Shown: positions 5,867-7,351 of the stretch, piece after piece
How the letters are laid out: every line of letters begins with the position of its first letter
Numbering within the stretch: position 1 is the first letter of the stretch
Source: a bacterium
GTDB lineage: Bacteria > Verrucomicrobiota > Verrucomicrobiae > Limisphaerales > J093
Direction of reading: 5' to 3'
Length of the DNA: 7,351 nt
Assembly (NCBI GenBank): GCA_021839785.1
Contig: JAKCAB010000392.1
Coordinates: forward strand, 1 to 7,351
The notes under the pieces: generated by a model
Told to the model about the DNA's origin: nothing
Seen by the model: the letters and a program-made list of their open reading frames with translations, nothing else
Databases searched by the model: none
Position numbers and translations under genes: made by a program

Positions 5867-7351
5867 ATGAAACGCCGTTCCTTTTTGCGCGCCACGGCCG
5901 CCACGCTCCCGTTGCTGGGGTGTGTCCGGGGCTGGCGAGCCTTGGCCGGGGCAGATGCCGATGAATTGGCCGCCGACGTGGCGATCGTTGGCGGCGGGTT
6001 CGGCGGGTGTGCCGCCGCGCTGGCCGCCTGCCGCGCCGGCCTGCGGGTGATTTTGACCGAGGAGACGGACTGGATCGGCGGCCAAGCCACGGCCCAGGCA
6101 GTGCCGCCGGACGAGCATCCGTGGATCGAAAGCTTCGGCTGCACCCGCGCGTACCGTGCGTACCGCGACGCCATTCGCGCGTTCTACCGCGACCGCTACC
6201 CGCTCACGCCGGAAGCGCGGGCGAACCCCCACTTCAATCCCGGCAACGGTTGGGTCTCGCGCCTTTGCCACGAGCCTCGCATCGGCCTCGCCGTCTTGAC
6301 CGGGATGTTTGCGCCGCACGTGAGCGCCGGGCGCTTGCGGTTGTTGCTCGAGCACAAGGCCGTGTCCGCCGAGGTTGCGGGCGACCGCGTGCGGGCAGTA
6401 GTGGTCCGCGACTTGAAGGCGGGCCGCTCGCGGACGTTGCTTGCGCCGTACTTTGTCGATGCCACCGAACTGGGGGATTTGTTGCCGCTCACGAAGACCG
6501 AGTACGTGGTTGGCGCCGAATCGCAGAAGACCACCGGCGAACCGCACGCGACCGCGGAGGCGCGACCAACCGACCAGCAAGGGTTCACGTTTTGTTTTGC
6601 GATGGATTACCTTGCCGACGAGGACCACACCATCCCAAAGCCGGACGAGTACGACTTCTGGCGCTCGTACGTCCCGCAAATGACGCCGCCGTGGCCAGGA
6701 CCGCTGTTGAGCTGGCAGATGGGCGACCCGGTGTCGCTCAAGCCCCGCGAGATCGGCTTCGATCCCACGTTGAAGTTGTCCGGTCCGAATCTGTGGACGT
6801 ACCGCCGGATTGCCGATCCCGCCAATTACGCGCCGGGCGCCCTGCGCAGCGCCATTTCACTCGTCAACTGGCCGCAAAACGACTACTGGCTGGGCCGCAT
6901 TGTGGACGTGCCGGAAGCCGAACAAGCCCGCCAACTCGCCCGCGCCAAACAGCTCAGCCTCTCGCTGCTTTACTGGATGCAAACCGAGGCGCCGCGCCCG
7001 GACGGCGGCACCGGCTGGAAAGGTCTCCGTCTGCGACCGGACGTGGTGGGAACGGAAGACGGTTTGGCGAAATACCCGTACATCCGCGAAGCGCGTCGCA
7101 TCCGCGCGGAATTCACGGTGCTCGAACAGCATGTCAGCACCGATGCGCGGATCGCCGCCACCGGCAAGCCACGCGACGAGGTGACCGCGGCGCGGTTCGC
7201 CGATGCGGTCGGCGTGGGCGCGTACCGGATCGATCTTCATCCGAGCACGGCCGGCCGGAACTACATCGACCTGAGCAGCCTGCCATTCCAGATTCCGCTC
7301 GGCGCCTTGCTCCCACAGCGGGTCGAGAACCTGTTGCCGGCCGGCAAAAAC
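5867..7351 (+). CDS. Tat-exported FAD-dependent oxidoreductase (PF12831-type), 3' end outside window
   Basis: The frame is open from ATG 5867 to the last base: 495 codons with no stop. The N-terminus MKRRSFLRATAATLPLLG is a twin-arginine signal (R3-R4-S-F-L-R). Cleavage is likely at ALA|GAD after residue 27; a lipobox-like LLGC at residues 16-19 would instead make it a lipoprotein. The FAD-binding Rossmann fold follows: ADVAIVGGGFGGCAAA (G42-x-G44-x-x-G47), with acidic E65/E66 at the end of strand 2 and then DWIGGQATAQ (68-77). DATELGDLLPL (198-208), the ISLVNWPQNDYW segment and the near-terminal QIPLGALLPQRVENLLPAGKN block are characteristic of the FAD_oxidored family common in PVC bacteria. 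Roughly 70-100 C-terminal residues are probably missing beyond the window. Export by Tat fits a protein that folds around its cofactor in the cytoplasm. The substrate is unknown. The ribosome binding site is weak; the twin-arginine motif decides the start. Confidence 0.9.
   Translation, partial: MKRRSFLRATAATLPLLGCVRGWRALAGADADELAADVAIVGGGFGGCAAALAACRAGLRVILTEETDWIGGQATAQAVPPDEHPWIESFGCTRAYRAYRDAIRAFYRDRYPLTPEARANPHFNPGNGWVSRLCHEPRIGLAVLTGMFAPHVSAGRLRLLLEHKAVSAEVAGDRVRAVVVRDLKAGRSRTLLAPYFVDATELGDLLPLTKTEYVVGAESQKTTGEPHATAEARPTDQQGFTFCFAMDYLADEDHTIPKPDEYDFWRSYVPQMTPPWPGPLLSWQMGDPVSLKPREIGFDPTLKLSGPNLWTYRRIADPANYAPGALRSAISLVNWPQNDYWLGRIVDVPEAEQARQLARAKQLSLSLLYWMQTEAPRPDGGTGWKGLRLRPDVVGTEDGLAKYPYIREARRIRAEFTVLEQHVSTDARIAATGKPRDEVTAARFADAVGVGAYRIDLHPSTAGRNYIDLSSLPFQIPLGALLPQRVENLLPAGKN

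Noticed and set aside
5825..6679. 284-residue minus-strand frame over the start of the FAD oxidoreductase
   Set aside because: The plus strand encodes a Tat leader, FAD-binding fold and family motifs in one uninterrupted frame. The minus frame has none.
1..7351. Search for CRISPR arrays, tRNA or rRNA genes, insertion sequences and defence genes
   Set aside because: I saw no regularly spaced repeats, no tRNA-like cloverleaf, no transposase or integrase motif and no nuclease, toxin or methylase signature on either strand.

Overview
This is a GC-rich (roughly 65% by eye) bacterial chromosomal window holding six protein-coding genes, two of them cut by the window edges. Three things point to the PVC superphylum, most likely Verrucomicrobiota: a Gfo/Idh/MocA oxidoreductase with the C-terminal tail common in that group, a secreted HEAT-repeat protein beside it, and an exported FAD-dependent oxidoreductase of the PF12831 type. 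This is inferred from protein style; there is no rRNA or marker gene to prove it.

Layout. Positions 1-500 (+) carry the end of the Gfo/Idh/MocA oxidoreductase. After 36 bases comes a 656-residue exported HEAT-repeat protein (537-2507, +), closed by a good intrinsic terminator (2544-2588). A 218-base gap with a TTGACA box leads to a probable two-gene operon 13 bases apart: a calcineurin-like metallophosphoesterase with a large insertion (2726-4102, +) and a divergent M19 (membrane dipeptidase family) metallohydrolase (4116-5258, +). A 224-base gap (5259-5482) holds two structured hairpins and no gene. A small 89-residue protein of unknown function runs leftward (5752-5483, -). It is divergent from a Tat-exported FAD-dependent oxidoreductase (5867 to the end of the window, +), which is open at the right edge. 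The 114 bases between these two contain a near-perfect tandem direct repeat.

How the genes fit together. The first two genes look like part of a sugar-processing cluster: in PVC bacteria, Gfo/Idh/MocA enzymes often act on carbohydrates and sit beside secreted proteins. The phosphoesterase and M19 pair are probably co-expressed hydrolases of unknown substrate. The FAD enzyme is probably periplasmic. There are no mobile elements, CRISPR arrays, tRNAs or rRNAs. Nothing here is clearly a new system. The points most worth a second look are the altered metal and substrate residues of the M19 protein, the insertion in its phosphoesterase partner, the small leftward gene, and the repeat in the divergent promoter region.
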